A stretch of DNA of 64,000 nucleotides from Clostridia bacterium (lineage in GTDB: Bacteria > Bacillota > Clostridia > Christensenellales > Borkfalkiaceae). The notes under the pieces are model-generated. The model worked only from the letters and a program-made list of their open reading frames with translations, searched no databases and was not told the origin of the DNA. Positions 25,511 through 33,812 of this stretch are shown here, piece by piece. The first letter of the stretch is position 1. Each line of letters opens with the position of its first letter. The stretch lies in contig JAIDVM010000015.1 in assembly GCA_029059705.1 (NCBI GenBank), positions 1-64,000 of the forward strand. The letters are read 5' to 3'. The position numbers and the translations under genes are program-made.

Positions 25511-26134
25511 ATGAGTAGGCTTAACGTCAACCCTACGCGCATGGAGCTTAAAAAGCTTAAAGCGCGCCTTACAACCGCCGTGCGCGGACATAAGCTTTTA
25601 AAGGACAAATCCGACGAAATGGTGCGCCGTTTTTCCGTTTTGATTAAGCAAAACAAAAAACTCCGCGACGAAGTAGAGGCGGAGCTTTCGCAAACGTTAA
25701 AACTGTTTGCCGTGGCGCGGTCGGTTACGCCCGCATATAAGGCGGAAGCGGCGTTTGCCATGCCGAGCGTGTTGTTAAAAGCGGAGTGCGGCACGGGCGT
25801 TATAATGGGCGTGGACGTGCCGCAAATAACGGTAAAAAGCGAAAACCGCGCGGGCAAGCTGCCTTACGCCTACACCGAAATAACGGGCGAGGCGGACTAC
25901 TCGGTGGAAAAAGCCGCCGCGCTGCTGCCCAAAATGGTTAAGCTTGCCGAAGTTGAAAAAAGCGTTAGGCTGCTTGCCGACGAAATCGAGCGCAACAAGC
26001 GCCGCGTAAACGCTTTGGAATACGTTATGATTCCGCAGCTCGAAGAAACGATTAAGTACATTAAAGATAAGCTTGACGAAAACGAGCGCGCGGCAATTGT
26101 GCGCCTTATGAAGGTTAAAGGCAAAAACGCTTAA
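25511..26134 (+). CDS. ntpD: V-type ATPase central-shaft subunit D
   Basis: 207 residues forming the long antiparallel coiled coil that turns inside A3B3. It starts with the conserved NPTRMELKKLKARLTTAVRG and ends in a second helix with RRVNALEYVMIPQLEETIKY. AAGGA is eight bases before the ATG at 25511. It is the last gene of the operon; the accessory genes ntpH and ntpJ of E. hirae are not present. Confidence 0.95.
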   Translation: MSRLNVNPTRMELKKLKARLTTAVRGHKLLKDKSDEMVRRFSVLIKQNKKLRDEVEAELSQTLKLFAVARSVTPAYKAEAAFAMPSVLLKAECGTGVIMGVDVPQITVKSENRAGKLPYAYTEITGEADYSVEKAAALLPKMVKLAEVEKSVRLLADEIERNKRRVNALEYVMIPQLEETIKYIKDKLDENERAAIVRLMKVKGKNA

Positions 26135-26147
26135 ATTAAAAAACGAA

Positions 26148-26184
26148 ACGCCGCCGCGGACAAAAGTCCGCGGCGGCGTTTTTT
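26148..26184. terminator. Bidirectional terminator after the V-ATPase operon
   Basis: Perfect 14-bp stem (ACGCCGCCGCGGAC and complement) with AAAA loop and TTTTTT (26179-26184). A-rich sequence on the other side also serves the converging kinase gene. Confidence 0.94.
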
Positions 26185-26192
26185 AATGAAAT

Positions 26193-27647
26193 TTAATCCT
26201 CTTTAATAACTAAAAAGTTTTCGCGTTCGGCGCAGATTTTCTTCACGCACGGACGCGAAGATTTTATAAAACACCCGTCCTTGCCGTCAAAGGTTATGCA
26301 AACGCACTTTTTAAAGCCGCCTTGCGGCTCTTCGTCAAGCAAAAAGGTTGCCTTGCACGAGCGCAGCGTATCAAACAGCGTCATTAACCCTATGCCGCTG
26401 CCGCCTTCGTGTTCGTGAGTGGTAATCCGCCGCCTGCCCATGCCGCGCAAAACCTGCTCGTCAAAGTCCTCGCCGTCGTCAAAAACCTTTATGCACGCAA
26501 ACCCGTTTTCTTCGCAAACACGCAGGCAAACCCTTGCGTTTTCCTTGCCGCGCACGGCAATAAGCGCGTTTTCAACCAAATCGCACAGCGTTTCATTTAA
26601 GGCGGTGTGCTCGCTGAAAACGTTTAAAATCTGCGCAAACGCCTGCGCGTTAAAGTCGTAATTAAATTCAACCCCGCTTTTCGCCGCGCGGAAATGAAAA
26701 TAATCCATAACCGCGTCAACCGACAAAACCCCGCTTGAATTTCCGCCCTTTGCGGGGGCAAAGCTTTCGATAAGCCCGCTTCTTTCACAATAAACCTTTT
26801 CAAGCGTTTGCGCCAGCTTTTGCAGCTCCTTGTCTTTGGGGTACTTTTTGCTCGCGTTAATCACCGCAACGTTCATTGCGGGCAACAGCTTGTTGTCGCG
26901 GTGAATAATTTTAGCAAGCTCGGCGTTCTTTTTCAAAAGCCCGTCGCATTTAAGCTGATATTGCTCCAAAACGGATTGCAGCCTTTCAAAATTGCGCCGC
27001 TCAAGCTGCTTATAATAGCGCGAAGTAATCGTTTTCCGCCATTGCGTTAAAAGCATCAACCCGCTGAAAACAATAACAACCGCAATAACCTTAATCGTTT
27101 CGTCGGTTTTGTCAACCGTATAAAATAGCGTCATGCTGAATATGCAAATAACGCCCGCAAGCAGCAGCTTTTCGTAAACTTCGTTAAAAGTAGTCGGCGT
27201 CAAGCTGTTTTTAAATTTTTTTATATGAAACAATATGATTATAAATATTGCGTAACCGACTGATTGCACTATGCGACCGGCTTGTTCTATTGTGTCGTTA
27301 TTGTAATAGTGGGATATTGGCGAAAAGACGGGCACTAAAAGTGTTACAGAAATAACCATAGAAAATATGGTAATTCCGAACGAAACTATCGAAAGGGACA
27401 CCGTATCCGATAGCGGTTGCCTAAATCTTAACAAAAACACAACAACCGAAAACAACAAAATTGCAATGGGAACGAAAATTTTTGCGTGAACGGTTACAAA
27501 ATAAAGCCCGAAAGCCGCCGCCGCAAACAAAATAATAAAGAAAATATCCCAAATTTTAAGGCGGGAGGCGGCTATTTTTGCAAAAACGTAAAAATTACAG
27601 GCAAAAATTACGGTATATTTAATTAAGTAAACTATAAATTCTAACAT
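26193..27647 (-). CDS. AgrC-like (GHKL/HPK10) sensor histidine kinase, orphan
   Basis: 484 residues. Six or so membrane helices span about 1-205, then a coiled coil (YYKQLERRNFERLQSVLEQY), a phosphoacceptor region with IIHRDNKLLPAM, and a GHKL ATPase domain with N-box ETLCDLVENALIAV and G-box GGSGIGLMTLFDTL. This layout is that of AgrC-type kinases that sense exported peptides. No LytTR response regulator, AgrB or AgrD-like gene is adjacent. The divergently encoded 20-residue peptide at 27732 is a natural candidate for its signal, by inference only. The C-terminal tail after the ATPase domain (about 40 residues) is unusual. Confidence 0.82.
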   Translation of the reverse strand: MLEFIVYLIKYTVIFACNFYVFAKIAASRLKIWDIFFIILFAAAAFGLYFVTVHAKIFVPIAILLFSVVVFLLRFRQPLSDTVSLSIVSFGITIFSMVISVTLLVPVFSPISHYYNNDTIEQAGRIVQSVGYAIFIIILFHIKKFKNSLTPTTFNEVYEKLLLAGVICIFSMTLFYTVDKTDETIKVIAVVIVFSGLMLLTQWRKTITSRYYKQLERRNFERLQSVLEQYQLKCDGLLKKNAELAKIIHRDNKLLPAMNVAVINASKKYPKDKELQKLAQTLEKVYCERSGLIESFAPAKGGNSSGVLSVDAVMDYFHFRAAKSGVEFNYDFNAQAFAQILNVFSEHTALNETLCDLVENALIAVRGKENARVCLRVCEENGFACIKVFDDGEDFDEQVLRGMGRRRITTHEHEGGSGIGLMTLFDTLRSCKATFLLDEEPQGGFKKCVCITFDGKDGCFIKSSRPCVKKICAERENFLVIKED

Positions 27648-27731
27648 AATTCTCGCACGTTTTTTAGCATTGAAAGAAATTTATTAATAAACCTCGGTTT
27701 TTTATAATGTGGAAAAACGGAGGTGAAGAAA

Positions 27732-27794
27732 ATGGGTTTTTTAAGATGGCTCAGCGACCTTATTCAATGGTGCTTCGGATACTTCGTTATCTAA
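27732..27794 (+). CDS. 20-residue amphipathic peptide with a near-perfect ribosome binding site
   Basis: Frame of 20 sense codons giving MGFLRWLSDLIQWCFGYFVI. It has its own signals: TATAAT at 27703-27708, GGAGGTG at 27719-27725 seven bases before the ATG, and a terminator at 27828-27862. The peptide is amphipathic and aromatic, with one Cys at residue 14 followed by six hydrophobic or aromatic residues and no charged tail. It is divergent from an AgrC-like kinase, 84 bases away. It could be a quorum peptide precursor, a PSM/delta-toxin-like membrane peptide, or a type I toxin. It resembles no family I can name. Confidence 0.6.
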   Translation: MGFLRWLSDLIQWCFGYFVI

Positions 27795-27827
27795 TGAGGA
27801 ACCATTCTTCTATAAAAAAGAAGAAAG

Positions 27828-27862
27828 GCGAGTTACGCATTGCGTAGCCCGCTCTTTTTTTT
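27828..27862 (+). terminator. Terminator of the small-peptide gene
   Basis: Stem 27828-27838 with 27842-27852 (one A-C mismatch and one G-U pair), loop ATT, followed by TCTTTTTTTT. Confidence 0.82.
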
Positions 27863-27880
27863 AATTTAATTAAAAATCGT

Positions 27881-27909
27881 TTGACAATGAAAAATATATT
27901 TTATATAAT
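27881..27909 (+). promoter_or_regulatory. Perfect sigma-A promoter of tRNA-Arg
   Basis: TTGACA (27881-27886), 17-base spacer, TATAAT (27904-27909). The tRNA begins 27 bases downstream. Confidence 0.92.
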
Positions 27910-27935
27910 ATGTAGGCTTTAAAAAATTTAAACAC

Positions 27936-28012
27936 GCGCTGTTAGCTCAATTGGATAGAGCGTTGGTCTACGGAACCAAAGGCTGGGGATTCGAGCTCCT
28001 CACGGCGCACCA
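27936..28012 (+). tRNA. tRNA-Arg, anticodon ACG
   Basis: 77 bases forming a complete cloverleaf. Acceptor stem GCGCTGT/ACGGCGC (one G-U). D arm GCTC/GAGC. Anticodon stem TTGGT/ACCAA with loop CTACGGA, anticodon ACG at 27970-27972. Five-base variable loop. T arm GGGGA/TCCTC with TTCGAGC loop. Encoded CCA at 28010-28012. The A at position 34 is expected to become inosine (needs TadA) and to read CGU, CGC and CGA. Confidence 0.97.
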
Positions 28013-28044
28013 AACAACCTTGTTTTTAACGGGGTTGTTTTTTT
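28013..28044 (+). terminator. Terminator of tRNA-Arg
   Basis: AACAACC (28013-28019) pairs with GGTTGTT (28033-28039), followed by a T-run. Confidence 0.88.
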
Positions 28045-28089
28045 GTTTTAAAAAAGCGTGGGTGTAAACGAATTATAAAATCAATGGAA

Positions 28090-28140
28090 AATTTTGTCAA
28101 TTCAAATTGCAAAATTTGTCGAATTTTGTCTTATTTTGTC
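28090..28140. repeat. Short ATTTTGTC repeats at the end of pepV
   Basis: Four near-copies of (A/T)TTTTGTC at about 28090, 28112, 28121 and 28131; the last three recur every ten bases, and the last overlaps the pepV stop codon. Meaning unknown. Confidence 0.4.
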
Positions 28141-29393
28141 AAACGCTCGATTGCAAGCGTATAAATTTTGTAGCATTTTTCAATCTTTTCAAAGGTTATG
28201 TATTCGTTTGCCTGATGAATAGTGCACTCTTCGCCCGCCTCTTCGGGGCCGAACGCCGCGCCGTATTTTAAGGCTCGGGCATAAGTTCCGCCGCCAATTG
28301 CCACGGGCTGCGCGTTTTTGCCCGTTACCTCGTTATAAACGTTTAAAAGCGTTTTAATCAAAAAGCTTTGTTTGTTGTTGTAAAGGGGGGCTTGCTCGTG
28401 CAGAATTTCAAATTTTAAGCCTTGCGCGGAAATTCCTTCGGTTATTTTGCGCGCGGAAAAAGTTACGGGATAGCGCACGTCAAAGGTTATTTCAACAAAG
28501 TTTTTCCCGCCCGAAATTAAGTTTGGCGAAAAGGTAATAACGCCCGAATCGTCCAAGGTTTCGCTTGCGTCCTTAAAGCCGAAAAAGCGGACGAACGCGG
28601 AGTTGTAAATATTTTCAAGCCCCAGATAGAGTAAAAGGGGCGCGATTGCGTTTTTGCCGAGCTGCGGGGTTGAGCCGTGGGCGGATTTCCCGCGGGAAAT
28701 TACTTTACCTTTTTCGTAAGTAAGCCCGAATTTTTTAAGCTTTTCGTCGTCTTTCGGGGCTTCAACTTCGGCAAAGTCGCAAACCATGTTGGGGCGGTCG
28801 CCGCCCTTTAAGGTGGAAAAATCGCCCTCGGCAGGGTAAGTTATTTTAAGCTGCATTATGCCCTTTTCGGCAAAGATTACGGGAAAGTCGGCGTCGGGCG
28901 AAATTCCCTCTTCGGGCATGTGCGCGTGGGCTTTGTAATAATTTATGCATTCCCAGCCGTTTTCTTCGTTGCAGCCGACAATAAGCTTAATTTTGCGGTT
29001 GGGCTTAAAGCCGCGCTCCTTTAAAGCTTTCAGCGCGTAAAGCGAAATTATCGCGGGGCCTTTGTCGTCCATTGCGCCCCTGCCCCATATTTTTTGGTTT
29101 TTGTAATCGATTTCGCCGCCGAAGGGCTCGTGCTGCCAGCCGCTGCCCGCGGGTACTACGTCAAGGTGGGCAAGTATTGCAAATTCTTCGCCCTCACCGA
29201 ATATTACTTCGCCCGCGTAGCCTTCGTAATTTTTCGTTTCGAAGCCGAAGCTTTGCGCAAGGTTTAAAAAGTAATCGAGCGCGTCGCGCGCACCCTTGCC
29301 GAAGGGCGCGCCGTTTTCGGGAGATGACTGCGAGGAGTCGAACTTAATAATTTCTGATATTTTTTTAATAATTTCGGTTAATTCGTCTGTCAT
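28131..29393 (-). CDS. pepV: M20 family dipeptidase PepV-like
   Basis: Zinc aminopeptidase releasing amino acids from dipeptides in the cytoplasm. Metal ligands are visible in order: His in AILAHLDVVPAG, bridging Asp in GRGAMDDKGP, catalytic Glu-Glu in CNEENGWECINYY, Asp in SPDADFPVIFAEKG, and His in GEECTIHQANEYI. The 420 residues are shorter than lactobacillal PepV (about 470), chiefly in the lid region. The ATG at 29393 has AAGGTG upstream on the minus strand. It is monocistronic and divergent from the two-component operon. Confidence 0.9.
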   Translation of the reverse strand: MTDELTEIIKKISEIIKFDSSQSSPENGAPFGKGARDALDYFLNLAQSFGFETKNYEGYAGEVIFGEGEEFAILAHLDVVPAGSGWQHEPFGGEIDYKNQKIWGRGAMDDKGPAIISLYALKALKERGFKPNRKIKLIVGCNEENGWECINYYKAHAHMPEEGISPDADFPVIFAEKGIMQLKITYPAEGDFSTLKGGDRPNMVCDFAEVEAPKDDEKLKKFGLTYEKGKVISRGKSAHGSTPQLGKNAIAPLLLYLGLENIYNSAFVRFFGFKDASETLDDSGVITFSPNLISGGKNFVEITFDVRYPVTFSARKITEGISAQGLKFEILHEQAPLYNNKQSFLIKTLLNVYNEVTGKNAQPVAIGGGTYARALKYGAAFGPEEAGEECTIHQANEYITFEKIEKCYKIYTLAIERLTK

Positions 29394-29427
29394 TTTACAC
29401 CTTCTTTAAAATTGTCGTGCAAAAACA

Positions 29428-29457
29428 TTATACACATTTTTTATTTTATGGTAAAAT
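29428..29457 (+). promoter_or_regulatory. Extended -10 promoter of the two-component operon
   Basis: TATGGTAAAAT gives an extended -10 (TG-N-TAAAAT, -10 at 29452-29457) with a weak -35 near 29428. The GTG start of the kinase lies seven bases further on, about where transcription should begin. Confidence 0.6.
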
Positions 29458-29463
29458 AAAAAC

Positions 29464-30693
29464 GTGGCTTTTAAATTAGATAAATCGAAAATCAACGATT
29501 ATATTAAAATTTGCCTGATTGCAATACTGCTTGCGGTTGAAATAGTGGTATGCGCGCAGGCGTATACGCTGATAGGCGACGACCCGCTTGAATTTATTTC
29601 GTTAATAGTCTGCTGCGCGGCGCTTGCCGTGTTGGAAGGTGTAAACCTTTTCGCCATAAAAAACTTTGCGGCGAAAATGGTGTTTTACGGGTTTGATTCA
29701 GCGCTTTTATTAACGATTTGCGTTTTGACGGGCAACTCGTTTTTGGCGGCTTTGTATTGCATTGTGCTGACGGGCTGTTATATGTCGGTGGAGCGTTTTA
29801 AGGACAGAACCGCGCTTTTCGGCACGAGCTGCGTGTTGTTTGTGGCGTCATTTATCGTGGGGTGGGTTATACAGCACCGCGGCGAAAACATTTATTTCAG
29901 CGTTGTAGAGATTTTGAGCGGCGTATTGTTCGGACTTTTGGCAATTGTGCTCAATTATATAATAGTGCAGTTTTTAATTAAGTTTACAAAGACCAACCGC
30001 GAACTCAGGGAGGCTATTAAGCTTGCCGACGAAAAGAACGCCGAGGCGGAGGCGGCGCGCGAGCAGCTTATGCGCACCAAGGTTTACGAAGAGCGCAACC
30101 GCATTGCAAGGGACATTCACGACAACGCGGGACATTCGCTGACGACGGTTATTATGCAGACGGAGGCGGCAAAGCTGATAATAGAGGAAAACCCCGCCGA
30201 GGCGAAAAACCGAATAATTTTTGCCAACATTCAGGCGAAAAACGCTTTGGAACAGCTAAGGGAAAGCGTGCACCTTTTGGCGGGCAGACAGCAGGTAAGA
30301 CCGCTTAGGGAAGAGCTGGGCGAAATTATAGCGCAGACAATTGACGGCACGGATATCCGCGCGAGATACGACATATCCGACGTTAAGACTAACGGCGAGC
30401 AATATCGTTATATTTGCAACGCGGTTAAAGAGCTGCTTGCCAACGGCGTAAGGCACGGCAACGCCACGGCGTTTTATATCGAACTTAAACAGACGGACGG
30501 GAAAATTAATCTGCTCGTTTCGGACAACGGCTCGGGCGTGGACGGCGAGGTTGGCGAAGGCTTCGGGCTGAAAGGAATAAGGGAGCGCGCCGAAGCTTTG
30601 GGCGGCGGTTGCCGATATTCGAGCGAGGCGGACGAGGGGTTCGAAACCGAAATTTATTTGCCGCATGCAGAGGAGGAAGAGGAAAATGATTAA
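29464..30693 (+). CDS. NarX/DesK-type sensor histidine kinase (HisKA_3)
   Basis: 409 residues. Six membrane helices lie at about 12-175, then a coiled coil (DEKNAEAEAAREQLMRTKVY), HisKA_3 with the phosphoacceptor His219 in RDIHDNAGHSLTT, and an ATPase domain with VKELLANGVRHG (N-box) and DNGSGVDGEVGEGFGLKGI (G-boxes). The GTG start at 29464 is the only possible start before an upstream in-frame stop and has no SD, which points to a leaderless transcript. It overlaps the response-regulator gene. The signal is unknown; DesK-like kinases often sense the membrane. Confidence 0.9.
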   Translation: MAFKLDKSKINDYIKICLIAILLAVEIVVCAQAYTLIGDDPLEFISLIVCCAALAVLEGVNLFAIKNFAAKMVFYGFDSALLLTICVLTGNSFLAALYCIVLTGCYMSVERFKDRTALFGTSCVLFVASFIVGWVIQHRGENIYFSVVEILSGVLFGLLAIVLNYIIVQFLIKFTKTNRELREAIKLADEKNAEAEAAREQLMRTKVYEERNRIARDIHDNAGHSLTTVIMQTEAAKLIIEENPAEAKNRIIFANIQAKNALEQLRESVHLLAGRQQVRPLREELGEIIAQTIDGTDIRARYDISDVKTNGEQYRYICNAVKELLANGVRHGNATAFYIELKQTDGKINLLVSDNGSGVDGEVGEGFGLKGIRERAEALGGGCRYSSEADEGFETEIYLPHAEEEEEND

Positions 30694-31324
30694 CGTGCTT
30701 TTGGTGGACGACCAGCAAATTCTTGCGGAGGGCATAAAATCCGTGCTCGAAACAAGCAAGTCCATAAAGGTTTTGGGGATTGCGCTCGACGGCGCGCAGG
30801 CTGTGGAAAAGTGCGCGGAATTAAAGCCCGACGTGGTTTTAATGGATATCCGCATGCCGAACATGAACGGCGTGGTGGCGACAAAGCGCATAAAAGAAAT
30901 CGACGAAAATATAAAAATCGTAATTTTGACCACCTTTGACGACAGCGATTATATTTTAAGCGCGATAAACAACGGCGCGAGCGGTTATCTTTTAAAGGAC
31001 ATAGGCTCGACGGCGCTAATCGACGCGGTTAAAAACGCATACGCGGGCGACACGATTCTGCCCGCAAAAATAGCAAAAAAGATAACGGACGCGGCGGCTA
31101 TGGTTTCTTCGGACAAGGAATACAAGCTAAAACGCGCGTTCAATCTTTCGGAGCGCGAGGTGGAAATTGCGCTTATGCTTTACGACGGCTTCACCAACCG
31201 CCAGATTGCAACGGCTTTAAAGCTTTCCGACGGCACGGCGCGCAATTACATAAGCGCCATTTATTTAAAGCTTGGCGTGGACGGAAGGGCTGCCGCGATG
31301 GAGAAGATTAAAGGGCAGATTTAA
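30686..31324 (+). CDS. NarL/LuxR-family response regulator
   Basis: 212 residues. Receiver domain 1-120 with the acidic pair in LLVDDQQ, phosphoacceptor Asp54 in VVLMDIRMPNM, and Lys in YLLKDIG. LuxR-type HTH at about 150-210 (NLSEREVEIALMLYDGFTNR, KLSDGTARNYISAIYLKLGV). I take the ATG at 30686, overlapping the kinase stop, with AGGAGG and AGAGG just upstream inside the kinase gene. It forms a pair with the preceding kinase. No target gene is adjacent except possibly the operon itself. Confidence 0.93.
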   Translation: MINVLLVDDQQILAEGIKSVLETSKSIKVLGIALDGAQAVEKCAELKPDVVLMDIRMPNMNGVVATKRIKEIDENIKIVILTTFDDSDYILSAINNGASGYLLKDIGSTALIDAVKNAYAGDTILPAKIAKKITDAAAMVSSDKEYKLKRAFNLSEREVEIALMLYDGFTNRQIATALKLSDGTARNYISAIYLKLGVDGRAAAMEKIKGQI

Positions 31325-31391
31325 CGGTTTACAGGCTAAATAAACGCGCCGTAAGGCGAAATTAATATAATTTAAACTTGCGCAATAAAAT

Positions 31392-31424
31392 AACGCGCCC
31401 CGCGGCACAGCCGCGGGGCGCGTT
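31392..31424. terminator. Bidirectional terminator between response regulator and sdaA
   Basis: Perfect 15-bp stem (AACGCGCCCCGCGGC and complement) with ACA loop, between convergent genes. Confidence 0.88.
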
Positions 31425-31457
31425 TAATTAATTTGTTTTAGTTAAATTCCGCTGCTT

Positions 31458-32681
31458 TCACGGCTTGCTCTTTTTTTGCGGCAACTCGTAATATTTTGCC
31501 AGCCCGCCCGACGAAGTTTCGCGGTAGCTGTTAAGCAGGTCCTTGCCCGTGTTGTACATGGTTTTTACTATCACGTCAAATGTGATTTTGCGGGTGTCGG
31601 TTAAAAAGTTGGCAAGCGAAACGGCGTTTATGGCGCGCATTGCGGCAACTGCGTTGCGCTCTATGCAGGGAATTTGCACCAAGCCCGCAATGGGGTCGCA
31701 CGTCAGCCCCAAATGGTGTTCCATTGCAACCTCCGCCGCGTATTCTATTTGCTTTAAGCCCATTTCAAAGAGCTCGGCAAGCGCTGCCGCAGCCATACAG
31801 CAAGCCGAACCAATCTCAGCCTGACAGCCGCACTCGGCGCCGCTTATCGACGCGTTGGTTTTTATGAGGTTGCCTATTATGCCGCCCGCCGCCAAAGCGC
31901 GGACGATTTGCGTATCGGTAAACCCGCGCGTTTCCTGCATGTATTTCAAAACGGAGGGAACAACCCCGCACGCTCCGCACGTGGGCGCGGTTACTATAAT
32001 CCCGCCCGATGCGTTTTGCTCGCTCGTGGCAAAGGCGTAGGAGCAAACAAGTCGGTTTTCGCGCGTTTGCGCCGATTCGTCTATGTGCCGCTGGTTAAAA
32101 AGCTTTTGCGCGCGCCGCTTGGTGCCCAAAATTCCGGGGAGCGTGCCCGATGTGGTCAAACCCTTGTGAATGGTCAGCTTCATGCGCTCCCAAACGGTTA
32201 AAAGATAATCGAAAACGCCGTCGCCCTCGAACTGCCTTACATATTCCCAAAGCCTCAGCTTGTGCGCCTTGCAGTAATCTGAAATTTCGGTGTAGGTTTT
32301 GTGGGGATAAACGTCGTCCTTAACGTACGGCTTTTCCTCGCCGTCGAAAACTATCGAACCGCCGCCCACGCTGTAAACGCGCTTTTTTTCAAGCAGCTCG
32401 CCGCCCTTAAAAATTTCCACGTCCATGGTGTTGGGGTGAACGGGGCAGGGTGAAAGCGTGTCCCACGCCACATCGCACTTTGCGGGGGAGGCCGTTTTTT
32501 TAAGCACGGTGTCGGTGCCGTGCCCCTCGCCCGTTAAGGCAAGCGAGCCGTAAAGCGTAACCTTAAAAAGGTCGGCTTTGGGGAAGCGTTCCTTTAAGGT
32601 TTTAATTGCCCTCTCAGGTCCCATAGTGTGCGAGGAGGAGGGGCCGCGCCCTATTTTATAAAGTTCGCAAAGTGACTGCAT
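31458..32681 (-). CDS. sdaA: L-serine ammonia-lyase (iron-sulfur type, single chain)
   Basis: Deaminates L-serine to pyruvate and ammonia with an oxygen-labile [4Fe-4S] cluster. 407 residues with the beta (regulatory, residues 1-140) and alpha (catalytic) parts in one chain, as in E. coli SdaA, rather than the split SdaAA/SdaAB common in Firmicutes. Motifs: GPSSSHTMGP, then TAPTCGACGVVPSV, GAECGCQAEIGSACCMAAAA and LTCDPIAGLVQIPC, supplying cluster cysteines. GAGGA lies four bases before the ATG. It follows the phosphatase gene after 60 bases and may share its mRNA. Confidence 0.94.
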   Translation of the reverse strand: MQSLCELYKIGRGPSSSHTMGPERAIKTLKERFPKADLFKVTLYGSLALTGEGHGTDTVLKKTASPAKCDVAWDTLSPCPVHPNTMDVEIFKGGELLEKKRVYSVGGGSIVFDGEEKPYVKDDVYPHKTYTEISDYCKAHKLRLWEYVRQFEGDGVFDYLLTVWERMKLTIHKGLTTSGTLPGILGTKRRAQKLFNQRHIDESAQTRENRLVCSYAFATSEQNASGGIIVTAPTCGACGVVPSVLKYMQETRGFTDTQIVRALAAGGIIGNLIKTNASISGAECGCQAEIGSACCMAAAALAELFEMGLKQIEYAAEVAMEHHLGLTCDPIAGLVQIPCIERNAVAAMRAINAVSLANFLTDTRKITFDVIVKTMYNTGKDLLNSYRETSSGGLAKYYELPQKKSKP

Positions 32682-32741
32682 ATCGTCCTCTTTTTAAAGA
32701 TTAACCCGCACATATCACGCGTTATAAGCCGTTTAAGCCGC

Positions 32742-33812
32742 TTATAAATCAAATGCGATTGCGGTTATGTCGTCGTTTAAATTGTTGCAAAAGCTCTTTA
32801 AGTTGCTTTCAAGGTTTTTAATAAAGTCGTCGGCGGTTTTGGAATAGGAAAGCGTTTTTATCGCGCCGTCCGCGCCGAACATTTCGCCCCTGCCGTTTCT
32901 GCACTCGGTTACGCCGTCGGTCAAAAGCACTAAAATATCCCCCTTTTCATAGGGGATAACGTCGTCGAAGTAAGAGGGGTTGTCAAACCAGTTTGAAACA
33001 GGCGGCGAGTTTAGCATAATCCTCGTTATGCCGTTTTTAGTCTTTAATAAAATGGGCACGTTGTGCCCCGCCATCGAATAAGTTATTTCCTCTTTGCCGA
33101 TTTTTACCGCCGCAACGGTTACGTAATTGCGCTCGTCAAGATTGAGTTCGCTGAATTTTGCGCTTAAATTCGCAATCGCGCGCGAGGGGGTGGGCGCGGT
33201 TTTGTCGTAAGCCGCCTTTACAAAAGCGGTAAGCATGCCCGCGGAAATGCCCTTGCCCGAAACGTCGGCAATTACCCCGCAAGCCGCGTTATCCGCGGTA
33301 TATACGTCGGGTAAATCCCCGCCGATTTCGCGGCAGGGTATGTAAAGATAGGCGTATTTTTTGCCGCCCGCCCACTTGCCCGCGGGCAAAAGCCGCTGCT
33401 GAATGTTTTTGGCGGTTTGCAATTCCCTTGCTATTTCAAGCTCGAAGGCGTCGTCAACCGTGCCCATGCACAGCCCGCCGCCAATCGGGGTGACGGTTAA
33501 GGAATAGGCAACCTCGCGCACGCCGTCGGGGGCGGTTACACGCTGAAAAATTCTTCGGCTCACTTCCTTGTTCGTTAAATACGCGTCCTCGAACGCGGAC
33601 AGGAGCGAACATCCGCGGCAGTCGGCGCACTCGCCGCACTTTTTATGGTTGCCCGCGCACGCCGTAACCGCGCCCACATTCCCGCGGAGCGCGCCGCCGG
33701 GGAAAAGCGTGCGGAACGCGCGGTTGCAAAAGGTTACCTTCAAGTCCTTGTCAACCGCTATAACCGCCGTTTTTAAGTTTTGTAAAATCCGTCTTAAATA
33801 CTTTTCGGTCAT
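32742..33812 (-). CDS. PAS-SpoIIE (PP2C-type) phosphatase with a five-cysteine cluster
   Basis: 356 residues. A PAS-like sensor lies at about 8-110 (TAVIAVDKDLKVTFCNRAF) and contains Cys52, 59, 62, 65 and 68 (CxxxxxxCxxCxxCxxC), a spacing suited to a metal or Fe-S cluster. The SpoIIE phosphatase domain at about 130-356 has REIGGDLPDVY, ADVSGKGISAGMLTAF, TDGVTEC and NDDITAIAFDL, with the Asp metal ligands retained. It probably dephosphorylates an anti-sigma-antagonist (STAS) protein in response to redox. Its ATG overlaps the stop of the lipid-kinase gene by four bases. Confidence 0.87.
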   Translation of the reverse strand: MTEKYLRRILQNLKTAVIAVDKDLKVTFCNRAFRTLFPGGALRGNVGAVTACAGNHKKCGECADCRGCSLLSAFEDAYLTNKEVSRRIFQRVTAPDGVREVAYSLTVTPIGGGLCMGTVDDAFELEIARELQTAKNIQQRLLPAGKWAGGKKYAYLYIPCREIGGDLPDVYTADNAACGVIADVSGKGISAGMLTAFVKAAYDKTAPTPSRAIANLSAKFSELNLDERNYVTVAAVKIGKEEITYSMAGHNVPILLKTKNGITRIMLNSPPVSNWFDNPSYFDDVIPYEKGDILVLLTDGVTECRNGRGEMFGADGAIKTLSYSKTADDFIKNLESNLKSFCNNLNDDITAIAFDL

